Positions 57,128 through 64,000 of a stretch of 64,000 nucleotides of DNA are shown piece after piece. The DNA is from PALSA-505 sp035308365. GTDB taxonomy: Bacteria > Actinomycetota > Actinomycetes > Streptosporangiales > Streptosporangiaceae. The translations under genes were made by a program, and so were the position numbers. Where the stretch lies: assembly GCA_035308365.1 (NCBI GenBank), contig DATGGU010000134.1:5888-69887 (forward strand). The letters run 5' to 3'. The notes under the pieces are model-generated. The model was not told where the DNA came from and made no database searches. It saw nothing but the letters and a program-made list of their open reading frames with translations. The number at the start of each line of letters is the position of its first letter. Positions within the stretch are counted from its first letter, which is position 1.

Positions 57128-57856
57128 TCAGCCCACTGCGCCGCCGACCAGGTAGCCGATGACGAATGTCAGGGCGGCAGCGGCGGCGCCGAGGATGAGC
57201 TGGCGGGCGGCGCCGCGGATGAAGGGCCGGCTGGTCAGCCTGGCCACGGAGCCACCGCCGACGACGGCGGCCAGCGCTGCCAGGGCGAGTGCCAGCGGAA
57301 GTGAGTTGACGCCGGCCAGGAAGGGCAGCAGCGGGATGATCGCGCCGACCGCGAACGAGAGCAGCGAGGCTCCGGCCGCCGTGAACGGCGAGGGCAGGTC
57401 GTGCGGGTCCACGCCGAGTTCCTCGCGGACGTGGACGTTCAGCGCCTCGGCCGGGTTCCTGGAGATCTGCTCCGCAACCTCCCTGGCGATGGCTGGATCC
57501 ACGCCCCGCGCGCGGAACATCGCGGCCAGCTCCCGCTGCTCGGCAACCGGGTTGTTCTCCAGCTCCTGCCTTTCCTTGCTGACCTCCGAGCCGACCAGCT
57601 CGTTTTGCGACGAGACCGAAACGTACTCACCGGCTGCCATGGAGAAGGCGCCGGCCGCCAGCCCGGCCAGGCCGGTGAGGATGATGATGTGCGGATGGAC
57701 ATTGGCGCCGCCCACACCGGCGATCAGCGAGACGTTGGTGACCAGGCCGTCCATGGCGCCGAACACCGTCGGCCGCAGCCAGCCGCCGGATACGTCCCGG
57801 TGGTGATGGCCGCCCGGCGGGTGCGTGTCAGCCCTGGATTCGCGTGCGGTGGCCAT
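57128..57856 (-). CDS. VIT1/CCC1-family iron/manganese transporter
   Basis: A 242-residue membrane protein with five predicted helices. After a His-rich N-terminus (GGHHHRDVSGG) come VFGAMDGLVTNVSLIAGV and GAFSMAAGEYVSVSSQNEL, the first two conserved helices of VIT/CCC1 transporters. The cytosolic Glu-rich segment (EVSKERQELENNPVAEQRELAAM, split) is the metal-binding domain between helices 2 and 3. It probably exports Fe2+ or Mn2+ as detoxification. ATG 57856 follows AGGA. Confidence 0.85.
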   Translation of the reverse strand: MATARESRADTHPPGGHHHRDVSGGWLRPTVFGAMDGLVTNVSLIAGVGGANVHPHIIILTGLAGLAAGAFSMAAGEYVSVSSQNELVGSEVSKERQELENNPVAEQRELAAMFRARGVDPAIAREVAEQISRNPAEALNVHVREELGVDPHDLPSPFTAAGASLLSFAVGAIIPLLPFLAGVNSLPLALALAALAAVVGGGSVARLTSRPFIRGAARQLILGAAAAALTFVIGYLVGGAVG

Positions 57857-57968
57857 TGTGGATTCCTGTCCCTTTCCGGCGCTGCTAATCGCCGGGACAC
57901 CGCATCGTGTCCAGCTCATCTGCCGCTGACGAGCCTAGCGTGACCCGCTTGGTTGGTAATGGCCCAAG

Positions 57969-59144
57969 TCAGTGGGTTGCGGTTAGTTCTTGGTAGAGGG
58001 CGGCCGTCTGGGCGGCGATCGTGGACCAGCCGAAGTCGGCGGCCGCGCGGGCGCGGCCGGCCTTGCCCATGGATGCGGCCAGGTCCGCGTCGCGGACAAG
58101 GATGTTCAGGGCGTCGGTCAGGGATTCGGGGTCGCTGGGCGGGACCAGCAGGCCCGTCTCGCCATCCACGACGACCTCGGGGATGCCGCCCACGTTTGAG
58201 GCTACGACCGCGGCGCCGCAGGCCATTGCTTCCAGGTTGACGATGCCGAGCGGTTCGTACACCGACGGGCAGGCGAACACTCTGGCGTGCGAGAGCAACT
58301 GGATGACTTCCCGCTTCGGCAGCATGCCGGATATCAGGATCACCCCGGATCTGCTGGCGGTGAGCTGTGCGACCAGGCCGTCTACCTCGGCGGCGAGCTC
58401 GGGTGTGTCGGCCTGGCCGGCGCACAGCACGAGCTGGGCCGCCGGGTCGAGACCGGCGGCGGCCCGCAGCAGGACCGGCAGGCCCTTCTGCTTCGTGACC
58501 CGCCCGACGAAGATCACGTAGGGCCGGCCCGGGTCGATGCCGTACCTGCCGAGCACGTCGGTGGCGGGATCGGGGGTGTACTCGCCGGTGTCGATACCGT
58601 TGCGGATCACCCTGACCCGCTCCGGCGGCACGGCCGGGTAGGCGGCGAGGACGTCCGCGCGCATACCGTCGGACACGGCTATGACCGCGGCGGCGGCCTC
58701 CACGGCCGTACGCTCGCACCACGACGACAGGGCATAGCCGCCGCCGAGTTGCTCGGCCTTCCAGGGGCGCAGCGGCTCCAGCGAGTGCGTGGTGACCACG
58801 TGCGGCACACCGTACAGCAAGGATGCGAGGTGGCCAGCCAGGTTCGCGTACCAGGTGTGCGAGTGGACGAGGTCGGCACCGCCCACGGCCGCGGCCATGG
58901 ACAGGTCGGCGGAGATCGTCCGCAGCGCGGGGTTCGCGTGGCCGAGCAGGTCCCAGGGCCGGTGCGCCACCGCGCCAGGCCGGTCCGCGCCCTGGCAGTG
59001 GACGGTCAGGTCGACCAGGCCGGAGAGCTCCCTGGCCAGGTATTCCACGTGCACGCCTGCCCCGCCGTACACCTCTGGCGGGTACTCCCTGGTCAGCAGC
59101 GCCACGTTGAGCCTGCCGCCCGGCCGCCTGCCCACGGTGCTCAT
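57969..59144 (-). CDS. glgA: Actinobacterial glycogen synthase / maltose-1-phosphate synthase (GT4)
   Basis: A 391-residue GT4 enzyme. EYPPEVYGGAGVHVEYLAREL is the N-terminal signature (KxGGL-like role); VGRVTKQKGLPVLLRAA and PSVYEPLGIVNLEAMACG form the ADP-glucose site. This branch (GlgM, Rv1212c type) makes alpha-maltose 1-phosphate from ADP-glucose and glucose 1-phosphate for the GlgE pathway. It is encoded next to glgC, which supplies ADP-glucose. Confidence 0.88.
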   Translation of the reverse strand: MSTVGRRPGGRLNVALLTREYPPEVYGGAGVHVEYLARELSGLVDLTVHCQGADRPGAVAHRPWDLLGHANPALRTISADLSMAAAVGGADLVHSHTWYANLAGHLASLLYGVPHVVTTHSLEPLRPWKAEQLGGGYALSSWCERTAVEAAAAVIAVSDGMRADVLAAYPAVPPERVRVIRNGIDTGEYTPDPATDVLGRYGIDPGRPYVIFVGRVTKQKGLPVLLRAAAGLDPAAQLVLCAGQADTPELAAEVDGLVAQLTASRSGVILISGMLPKREVIQLLSHARVFACPSVYEPLGIVNLEAMACGAAVVASNVGGIPEVVVDGETGLLVPPSDPESLTDALNILVRDADLAASMGKAGRARAAADFGWSTIAAQTAALYQELTATH

Positions 59145-59182
59145 TGTGTCCCACCTCGCCGTGGTGTCGTGTTTGCCGTGGT

Positions 59183-59212
59183 CCAGGTCCAGCGGTCCAG
59201 CGGTCCAGCGGT
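59183..59212 (+). repeat. 8-bp microsatellite-like repeat between glgC and glgA
   Basis: GTCCAGCG occurs three times in tandem with partial copies on each side, in the glgC-glgA spacer next to repeat copy F. Confidence 0.7.
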
Positions 59213-59229
59213 CACTGTGCTATTCAGAA

Positions 59230-59340
59230 GTTCGGGTTCTTCAAAGAACTCGCTTCGGTGCTGTGGCTGCTGTCCCTTGCACCGGCACTCGGGCAGGCAC
59301 AAACCGCCTGCCCTCGCTGGCCGGTTTTGAAGAACCCTCA
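59230..59340 (+). repeat. Dispersed inverted-repeat element, copy F (expanded)
   Basis: An element of about 110 bp with ends TTCGGGTTCTTCAAAGAAC and the inverse of TGAGGGTTCTTCAAAACC; the latter matches GAGGCTTATTCAAAACC at 15 of 17 positions. The stretch CTCGCTGGCCGGTTTTGAA matches the right part of copy A. Its right end includes the glgC stop codon. Confidence 0.65.
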
Positions 59341-60576
59341 CGGGGGGACGTGCTGGCCCTTGCCGACGACGGTTACGCCGCCGTCGGAGATCGTGAAGCC
59401 CCGTGCCCTGTCATGCGCCTTGTCCACGCCGACCTGCACGCCCCCGGGCACCACGACGTTCTTGTCCAGGATGGCGTTTCTGACCACCGCGCGCTCCCCG
59501 ATCCGGGTGTTGTGCATCACGACCGAGCGCTCCACCGAGGCCCAGTCGTCCACCCGTGCCCCTGGCGAGAGCACCGACTCGCGGATCAGGCCGCCGGACA
59601 CGATAACACCGTTGCTGACCAGGCTGTTGATCGCCCGCCCCACCCGGTCGCCGCTGTCGTGGACGAACTTGGCCGGAGGCTGCGCGGGCACCTGGGTGTA
59701 GATCGGCCACTCGCCGTTGTAGAGGTTGAAGATCGGGTGGACGGCGCACAGGTCCATCTGTGCGTCGAAGTATGAGTCCAGGGTCCCGACGTCACGCCAG
59801 TAGCCGCAGTCCCGCTCGGTGGCGCCGGGGACCTCGTTGTCCAGGAAGTTGTACACCTGGGCGGTGCGCTGGCTGACCAGCATGGGGATGATGTCGCCCC
59901 CCATGTCGTGCCGGCTCGATGAGTCCGCCGCGTCCTTGCGCAGGGCGTCCACCAGGACGTCGGCGGTGAACAGGTAGTTGCCCATCGAGGCGTAGGCCCG
60001 GTCGGGCCTGCCCGGCATGCCCGGCGGGTCGGCGGGCTTCTCCAGGAACGCCTCGATGGACCGGCCGTCCGCACCGGTCTGGATCACGCCGAACGCCGTC
60101 GCCTCCTCCCGGGGCACCGGGATGGCCGCGACGGTCACACCGGCGCCGGCGGCCACGTGCTGCTCGATCATCTGCCGTGGGTCCATCCGGAACACGTGAT
60201 CGGCACCGAAGACGATCACCAGGTCGGGTTCGTCGTCGTAGATCAGGTTGAGCGACTGGTGGATGGCGTCCGCCGAGCCGGTGTACCACTGCGGCCCGAG
60301 CCGCTGCTGAGCCGGTACCGGCGTCACATAGTTTCCCAGCAGGGCGCTCATCCGCCAGGTGAGGCTGACGTGCCGGTCCAGGCTGTGGCTCTTGTACTGG
60401 GTCAGCACACAGATCCGCAGGATGCCCGCGTTGACCAGGTTGGACAACGCGAAGTCGATCAGCCGGTACAGGCCGCCGAAGGGAACCGCGGGTTTGGCCC
60501 GGTCGTCGGTGAGCGGCGCCAGCCGGCTTCCCCGGCCACCGGCCAGCACGATGCCGAGGACCCTTTTCTGTGCCAC
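59338..60576 (-). CDS. glgC: Glucose-1-phosphate adenylyltransferase
   Basis: A 412-residue ADP-glucose pyrophosphorylase. LAGGRGSRLAPLTDDRAKPA is the nucleotide and allosteric N-terminal loop; FGADHVFRMD holds the catalytic Asp, EKPADPP and YRDVG-type WRDVGTLDSYFDA follow; the C-terminus is a left-handed beta-helix. GTG 60576 has GGAGGGG upstream. It feeds glgA for glycogen or GlgE-type alpha-glucan. Its TGA stop is the first triplet of repeat copy F. Confidence 0.92.
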   Translation of the reverse strand: MAQKRVLGIVLAGGRGSRLAPLTDDRAKPAVPFGGLYRLIDFALSNLVNAGILRICVLTQYKSHSLDRHVSLTWRMSALLGNYVTPVPAQQRLGPQWYTGSADAIHQSLNLIYDDEPDLVIVFGADHVFRMDPRQMIEQHVAAGAGVTVAAIPVPREEATAFGVIQTGADGRSIEAFLEKPADPPGMPGRPDRAYASMGNYLFTADVLVDALRKDAADSSSRHDMGGDIIPMLVSQRTAQVYNFLDNEVPGATERDCGYWRDVGTLDSYFDAQMDLCAVHPIFNLYNGEWPIYTQVPAQPPAKFVHDSGDRVGRAINSLVSNGVIVSGGLIRESVLSPGARVDDWASVERSVVMHNTRIGERAVVRNAILDKNVVVPGGVQVGVDKAHDRARGFTISDGGVTVVGKGQHVPP

Positions 60577-60769
60577 TCCGCACCCCTCCTGCCAGAGGTT
60601 GATAACCGCTCGTACACGCCTGCTTCCCGAAGGGCGAACACCTGAACCGCTGATCCGATTATCGCCGGGCACCACCGGCTTGTGGCCGGCCATTCCGGGC
60701 CTTGTGGAAAGCGATTCTGGCCCTGTGGAGAAGGGCGGAACGGTGAGCTGCCCGGGGCCTAACGGTGAG

Positions 60770-61132
60770 TTACCCGCTGATGGCGTGGGCGATGGTCATG
60801 CCGAGGAAGGCGGCGGCCAGCGCGGCGGCGATGCTCACCGCGACGTTCAGGACGGCGAGCAGCCAGGCGCGGTCCTCGGCCAGCTTGAGGGTTTCGTAGC
60901 TGAACGTTGAATAGGTGGTGAACGCCCCGCAGAACGCGGTCCCGGTGATGACAGCCGCGCCCGGGTGGCCGGCCAGGGCGGCCAGGAAGCCCAGCAGCGC
61001 CGACCCGGCGACGTTGACCATGAAGGTGCCCCAGGGGAAGACCGAGTCGTGACGGGCCTGCACGACCCGGTCGGTCAGGTACCGGGCCGGTGCCCCGATC
61101 GCGGCACCGGCCGCCGCCAGCAGGACGATCAT
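60770..61132 (-). CDS. crcB: CrcB/Fluc fluoride channel subunit
   Basis: A 120-residue four-helix protein with GAPARYLTDR, GTFMVNVAGSALLGFLA (the conserved Asn) and FCGAFTTYSTFSYE, the fluoride-path Phe/Thr/Ser track. It pairs with a second CrcB gene two positions upstream, as expected for heterodimeric Fluc in Gram-positives. It starts inside the DUF190 gene end (ATGA overlap). Confidence 0.9.
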   Translation of the reverse strand: MIVLLAAAGAAIGAPARYLTDRVVQARHDSVFPWGTFMVNVAGSALLGFLAALAGHPGAAVITGTAFCGAFTTYSTFSYETLKLAEDRAWLLAVLNVAVSIAAALAAAFLGMTIAHAISG

Positions 61133-61479
61133 CGCGGCCCCTCGGCGGGCCGGCCGACGTAGCGGATCACCTCGACCGGGTCGATGGTCACCAGGCCTTC
61201 GGTGACCAGCTCGTCGAGCTGGGGCAGGAAGGCGCGGATCTTGTCCTCGGCGTCCACGATGATGATCGCCAGCGGCAGGTCGCCGGACAGCGACAGGATG
61301 CGGCTGGTGTGGATCCGGCTGGACGCGCCGTAACCCTCGATGCCGCGCAGCACACTGGCGCCGGCCAGCCCGGCGTGGTGGGCACGGTGCACGATCTCGG
61401 TGTAGAGCGGTTTGTGGTGCCAGTGGTCGTCCTCGCCGACGAAGATGGTCAGGCGCAGGGCAGGGCCGTCGATCCTCAT
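61129..61479 (-). CDS. DUF190 protein
   Basis: A 116-residue PII-like DUF190 protein: LRLTIFVGEDDHWHHKPLY, ASVLRGIEGYGASSRIHTSR and PLAIIIVDAEDKIRAFLPQL. It is commonly encoded with CrcB and is thought to modulate the channel. ATG 61479 overlaps the upstream crcB stop (ATGA) and its own stop overlaps the next crcB start, so all three are tightly coupled. Confidence 0.9.
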   Translation of the reverse strand: MRIDGPALRLTIFVGEDDHWHHKPLYTEIVHRAHHAGLAGASVLRGIEGYGASSRIHTSRILSLSGDLPLAIIIVDAEDKIRAFLPQLDELVTEGLVTIDPVEVIRYVGRPAEGPR

Positions 61480-61958
61480 GAACGTTCCTTGTGGTGCGGG
61501 CGGGCGATCCGCCGGGTCAGCGTGACAGCGGTGTAGCCGGCCGCCAGCCCGCCGGCCAGAGTCAGGGCCAGGCAGGCCAGCGCGGTCAGCGGTGCGCCGT
61601 GGGTCAGCGACTGCTGAGCGTCCACGATGTAGCTGGAGAAGGTGGTGAAGCCGCCCAGCACCCCGGTGCCCAGGAACGGGCCGGCCAGACGGTGCACCTG
61701 ACGTGCCTCGGTGAGGATGACCATGAGCGCGCCGATGAGAGCGCACCCGGTCACGTTGATGGCCAGCGTGGCCCAGTCGAAGCCGCCGGCCCGGTGCGGG
61801 AACGCGGTCTCGATGCCCAGCCGGGCCAGCGCGCCGATGACCCCGCCCGCGGCGATCACGGCCAGCGTCAGCCAGGGGACGGGCTGCCGCCGGGGGCGCG
61901 GGCGGCGCGCCTGCGGTGCCGCCGGGCGCAGCCGTTCCGGGTCGCCGATGGCGCGCAT
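61476..61958 (-). CDS. crcB: CrcB/Fluc fluoride channel subunit with extended N-terminus
   Basis: A 160-residue CrcB with about 28 extra N-terminal residues rich in Arg and Pro, then the four helices: GGVIGALARLGIETAFP, WATLAINVTGCALIGALM and LGTGVLGGFTTFSSYIVDA. It is the first gene of the crcB-DUF190-crcB operon. I found no crcB-type fluoride riboswitch upstream; repeat copy E is there instead. Confidence 0.88.
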   Translation of the reverse strand: MRAIGDPERLRPAAPQARRPRPRRQPVPWLTLAVIAAGGVIGALARLGIETAFPHRAGGFDWATLAINVTGCALIGALMVILTEARQVHRLAGPFLGTGVLGGFTTFSSYIVDAQQSLTHGAPLTALACLALTLAGGLAAGYTAVTLTRRIARPHHKERS

Positions 61959-62470
61959 GATCCTCCCTGTCAGCCGGACGGGTTCGAGACCTGTTCAGAA
62001 CACCAGCGACGCGATCAGGACGTACGTGCCTGGCCTGCGGGCCGTAACCCGGCCGGAGGGTTCTGGATAAGCCTCACCTGACAGGGACCATTGGCGGTTG
62101 CGCCGCGGTTCACCCCGGCGCCGCGGCCGGGGAGGGCGAGTCCCTCCGCCGGTGCGCCAGCATACCCACCCGAGCGCGGCAGGCGGCCAGGCCAACGGCC
62201 GCCAGCCCGGCCGGGCCGGGCTCAGGTTCGCCATGCCACACAGTCCAGACCGGTCCGTCAAATTTAAGCCGTAGTTCCCCCAGTGGCATACCGGCATAGG
62301 CGCTGATCAGGTAAAACGTCCTCTGCCCAGGACTGCGTAGTCAGGTAACTTCCGCGATCAAGGGCTCTGCCACCTGGTCAACCGCGTCGCCAATCGGCTT
62401 GGGGAACTTCGGTTCAAGAAATGGTTTCGCCGGGCAACCCATGCCCGGGGCATGACGGCCGGCCCGGCCG
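61959..62470. other. Intergenic region upstream of the fluoride operon
   Basis: About 510 bp without a gene. It holds repeat copy E (61985-62076) next to the crcB start. The rest (62077-62470) shows loss of coding bias and no recognisable promoter, riboswitch or terminator by eye; an AT-richer patch near 62235-62330 may hold a promoter. Confidence 0.5.
61985..62076 (-). repeat. Dispersed inverted-repeat element, copy E
   Basis: A 92-bp element with plus-strand ends CGAGACCTGTTCAGAACA and GGTTCTGGATAAGCCTCA. The minus orientation matches copy A, including GGCCCGCAG and GCTGG in the core. It begins 26 bp upstream of the crcB start, so it must lie within or next to its promoter. Confidence 0.75.
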
Positions 62471-63631
62471 TCATCTGTTCTGACCGGGCCAGCGCCGCAG
62501 ATGGTCGAGCAGCGCCGAACCCTCCGGCCCCTCGAACCAGCGGGTGTGACCCACGAGGTAGCCGTCGTAGGCCAGGATGACGTTGCCCGGCGAGTGGACG
62601 ACATCGGCGAAGTATTCGGTCTCCGAGAGCGCGTACTCCAGGTGCACCACGGGAAGGACCTCGGCCAGCGCGGCCAGCCCGGCGGCGTCGAGCGGCGCGG
62701 CGGACCGGTATCCGTCCAGCAGGGCGCCGACCGCGTCGAGATCCGCCTCGGCCTTCCCGGTTGCCTCCAGGCCGAGCCAGCTCACCGTCGAGCGTTCGAT
62801 GGCGGTCGCCAGGTCGTGGGCCACGAACGTGCGGTTGGCCAGCCCCAGGTCGAACACGCCGGCCACTCCCGCGTCCGGCCCGGCCGAGGTCCAGGTGAGA
62901 TTTGACGGATGCCAGTCGCCGTGTGCCCACTGTGGCCGCTGGGCGGCCAGCAGCGGCGCCGCCCGGCGGATCACCGGCAGGTGATACCGGGTCAGGTCGT
63001 CCTGCCATCGGCGTCCGGCCAGGTAGCGGCCCAGACCAGGCCGCCGGGCGGCGAGCCGGCCCACCGCCTCGACCGGGTCGGCGGCTGTGATGATCGCGCA
63101 CGAGCTGGTCAGCACGGCCGGTGGGCGCGCGGCCCGGCGGAAGCTGGCCGCCGCCCGGTGCAGCCTGGCCAGCGCCGCCCCGGCGGCCCTGGCGTGGCCG
63201 AGGCTGGTGAACGGGGTCCACGACATCGCATCGCGGTACAGGTCGATGCCCGGTGCCGTCCGGTGTACCTCGTAGACGGCGCCGCCGCGAACGACAGCGC
63301 TCCGTCCGGAACCGGTGTGCAGCACTTCGGGGACCGGCACGCCCCGGGCGCGCAGGTGACCGGCGAACGCGTGCTCGGCGGCGAGCTGCCCGGCGGTTCT
63401 GACCCGCACGTCGTGGCGCTTGACGAACAAGGTCTCGCCGCCGCGCCGGACCAGGGCCGCCGCCGACATCGGCCGCGGGCTGTGCCAGGCCACGCGGACC
63501 TCGCGACCGCCGCCGGGGTAGTGCGCGAGCACGGCCCGTACCTCGGCCCCGGTGAGCGGGCTCCAGTCGGGCTCGGCCAGCTCGGTGCCCATGCCGTGCA
63601 CCAGGAGCCGGCCCGGCTCGGCAGCGCTCAT
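62471..63631 (-). CDS. Aminoglycoside phosphotransferase-family kinase
   Basis: A 386-residue APH/choline-kinase-fold protein. The nucleotide-binding Lys is in TLFVKRHD; the catalytic loop is HGDWHPSNLTW and the metal-binding motif VFDLGLANRTF. The family phosphorylates small molecules such as antibiotics, sugars or vitamins; the substrate is unknown. The next gene upstream on the same strand encodes an NCS1 permease, which suggests uptake of a compound followed by phosphorylation. Confidence 0.8.
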   Translation of the reverse strand: MSAAEPGRLLVHGMGTELAEPDWSPLTGAEVRAVLAHYPGGGREVRVAWHSPRPMSAAALVRRGGETLFVKRHDVRVRTAGQLAAEHAFAGHLRARGVPVPEVLHTGSGRSAVVRGGAVYEVHRTAPGIDLYRDAMSWTPFTSLGHARAAGAALARLHRAAASFRRAARPPAVLTSSCAIITAADPVEAVGRLAARRPGLGRYLAGRRWQDDLTRYHLPVIRRAAPLLAAQRPQWAHGDWHPSNLTWTSAGPDAGVAGVFDLGLANRTFVAHDLATAIERSTVSWLGLEATGKAEADLDAVGALLDGYRSAAPLDAAGLAALAEVLPVVHLEYALSETEYFADVVHSPGNVILAYDGYLVGHTRWFEGPEGSALLDHLRRWPGQNR

Positions 63632-63649
63632 CCGGTGCTCATCCGGTGC

Positions 63650-64000
63650 TCATACGGTTTCGGCCGAGGGCACCTCAACCCGGCCGCGGGCAGCCAGGCG
63701 GCGCAGCCCGCCGGTGATCAGCGTCGCCACGGCGGCCACCAGGAACGACAGGATCGAGGCGGACATCCAGCTCGCCGCCGTGAAGCCGATATGCCGTGCG
63801 ATCCAGCCCCAGGCCGACACCCACCAGGAGATGTAGCCGGGGTTGATGAGCTGGTAGACCGCGAACCCGATCGCCCACGGCACGAGCATCACCCAGCGCG
63901 CGCGGGACCGGGCGGACAGGTCCCAGCGGCCCCGGGAGACGACGAAGAAGTCGGTGACGAGGACGGCGAACATCGGCACGAACACGGCACCGAGCAGGAC
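63650..64000 (-). CDS. NCS1-family nucleobase/vitamin permease, 5' part outside window
   Basis: The C-terminal 116 residues of a permease, open through the right edge. VLLGAVFVPMFAVLVTDFFVVSRGRWDLS matches (in pieces) the last conserved loop and helix of NCS1 cytosine/hydantoin/vitamin permeases, followed by two more helices (MLVPWAIGFAVYQLI and SASILSFLVAAVATLI). It ends 19 bp before the APH-family gene on the same strand, so co-transcription is likely. Confidence 0.75.
   Translation of the reverse strand, partial: VLLGAVFVPMFAVLVTDFFVVSRGRWDLSARSRARWVMLVPWAIGFAVYQLINPGYISWWVSAWGWIARHIGFTAASWMSASILSFLVAAVATLITGGLRRLAARGRVEVPSAETV

Noticed and set aside
61959..62300. Fluoride riboswitch upstream of crcB
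   Set aside because: The conserved pseudoknot segments could not be found by eye on the coding strand.
1..64000. tRNA or rRNA genes
   Set aside because: No T-loop GGTTCGAATCC-like core with matching acceptor arms and no rRNA-like stretch was seen on reading both strands.

Overview
The window is 64 kb of a high-GC actinobacterial chromosome. The evidence is strong GC3 bias, WhiB, RsrA/SigR, nickel superoxide dismutase with its SodX protease, a Kgd-type 2-oxoglutarate dehydrogenase, SigF/RsbW-type stress regulators and leaderless starts. Much of it looks like conserved chromosomal core: from memory, the order hisN-rsgA-aroA-sigR-rsrA, a PdtaS-like kinase-whiB1-sigma/anti-sigma-sodN/sodX, then malic enzyme and kgd resembles Streptomyces. 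The lineage cannot be fixed from the sequence; a Streptosporangiales-like or Treboniaceae-like actinomycete is a guess. No rRNA, tRNA, CRISPR array, prophage or complete insertion sequence was seen.

Layout. 0-7 kb: hisN (cut by the left edge), a scrap of an aldo/keto reductase gene, rsgA, aroA, an SRAP protein, a DksA-type zinc-finger protein, a methyltransferase, then sigR-rsrA with a near-ideal autoregulatory sigma-R promoter. 7-10.4 kb: two tandem membrane HD-domain proteins (one HD-GYP, one degenerate), a 71-residue biotinyl carrier protein and BsaP. 10.4-15 kb: a ThDP enzyme, a VapBC pair whose toxin has lost an active-site Asp, and a DUF3311/sodium-solute symporter pair. 15-19 kb: a biotin operon bioF-GntR-bioD-bioB on the minus strand behind a double 17-bp operator-like repeat. 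19-27 kb: PdtaS-like kinase, whiB1 with a CRP-type site, lipid kinase, SigF/RsbW pair, sodN/sodX, amino-acid permease. 27-37 kb: CGNR-like regulator, malic enzyme, MDR oxidoreductase, secreted and anchored proteins, DUF4097/PadR. 37-47 kb: kgd, a BlaI regulator, a 1057-residue membrane-anchored propeller protein, an omega-amidase/aminotransferase pair. 47-57 kb: GntR regulator, ferredoxin, methyltransferase, a glycosyltransferase-methyltransferase-terpene-cyclase-like operon divergent from gmd, epoxide hydrolase/WYL regulator sharing a 33-bp palindrome, and an intact AbrB/VapC pair. 57-64 kb: VIT1-type transporter, glgA and glgC, a CrcB-DUF190-CrcB fluoride operon, an APH-family kinase and the end of an NCS1 permease.

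The most novel signal is a dispersed family of about 92-bp non-coding elements (six copies at roughly 0.5, 5.6, 17.0, 20.7, 59.3 and 62.0 kb). They have about 17-bp terminal inverted repeats related to GAGGCTTATTCAGAACC and an asymmetric, partly conserved core. They have landed at gene edges, so that they supply the tail of a kinase, abut the stop codons of the GntR and glgC genes, and carry the apparent TTG start and ribosome site of bioD. They look like MITEs or REP-like elements moved in trans. Several biotin-related genes (bioF, bioD, bioB, bsaP and a biotinyl carrier) cluster within 10 kb, with an embedded GntR/UTRA protein as the likely local regulator.
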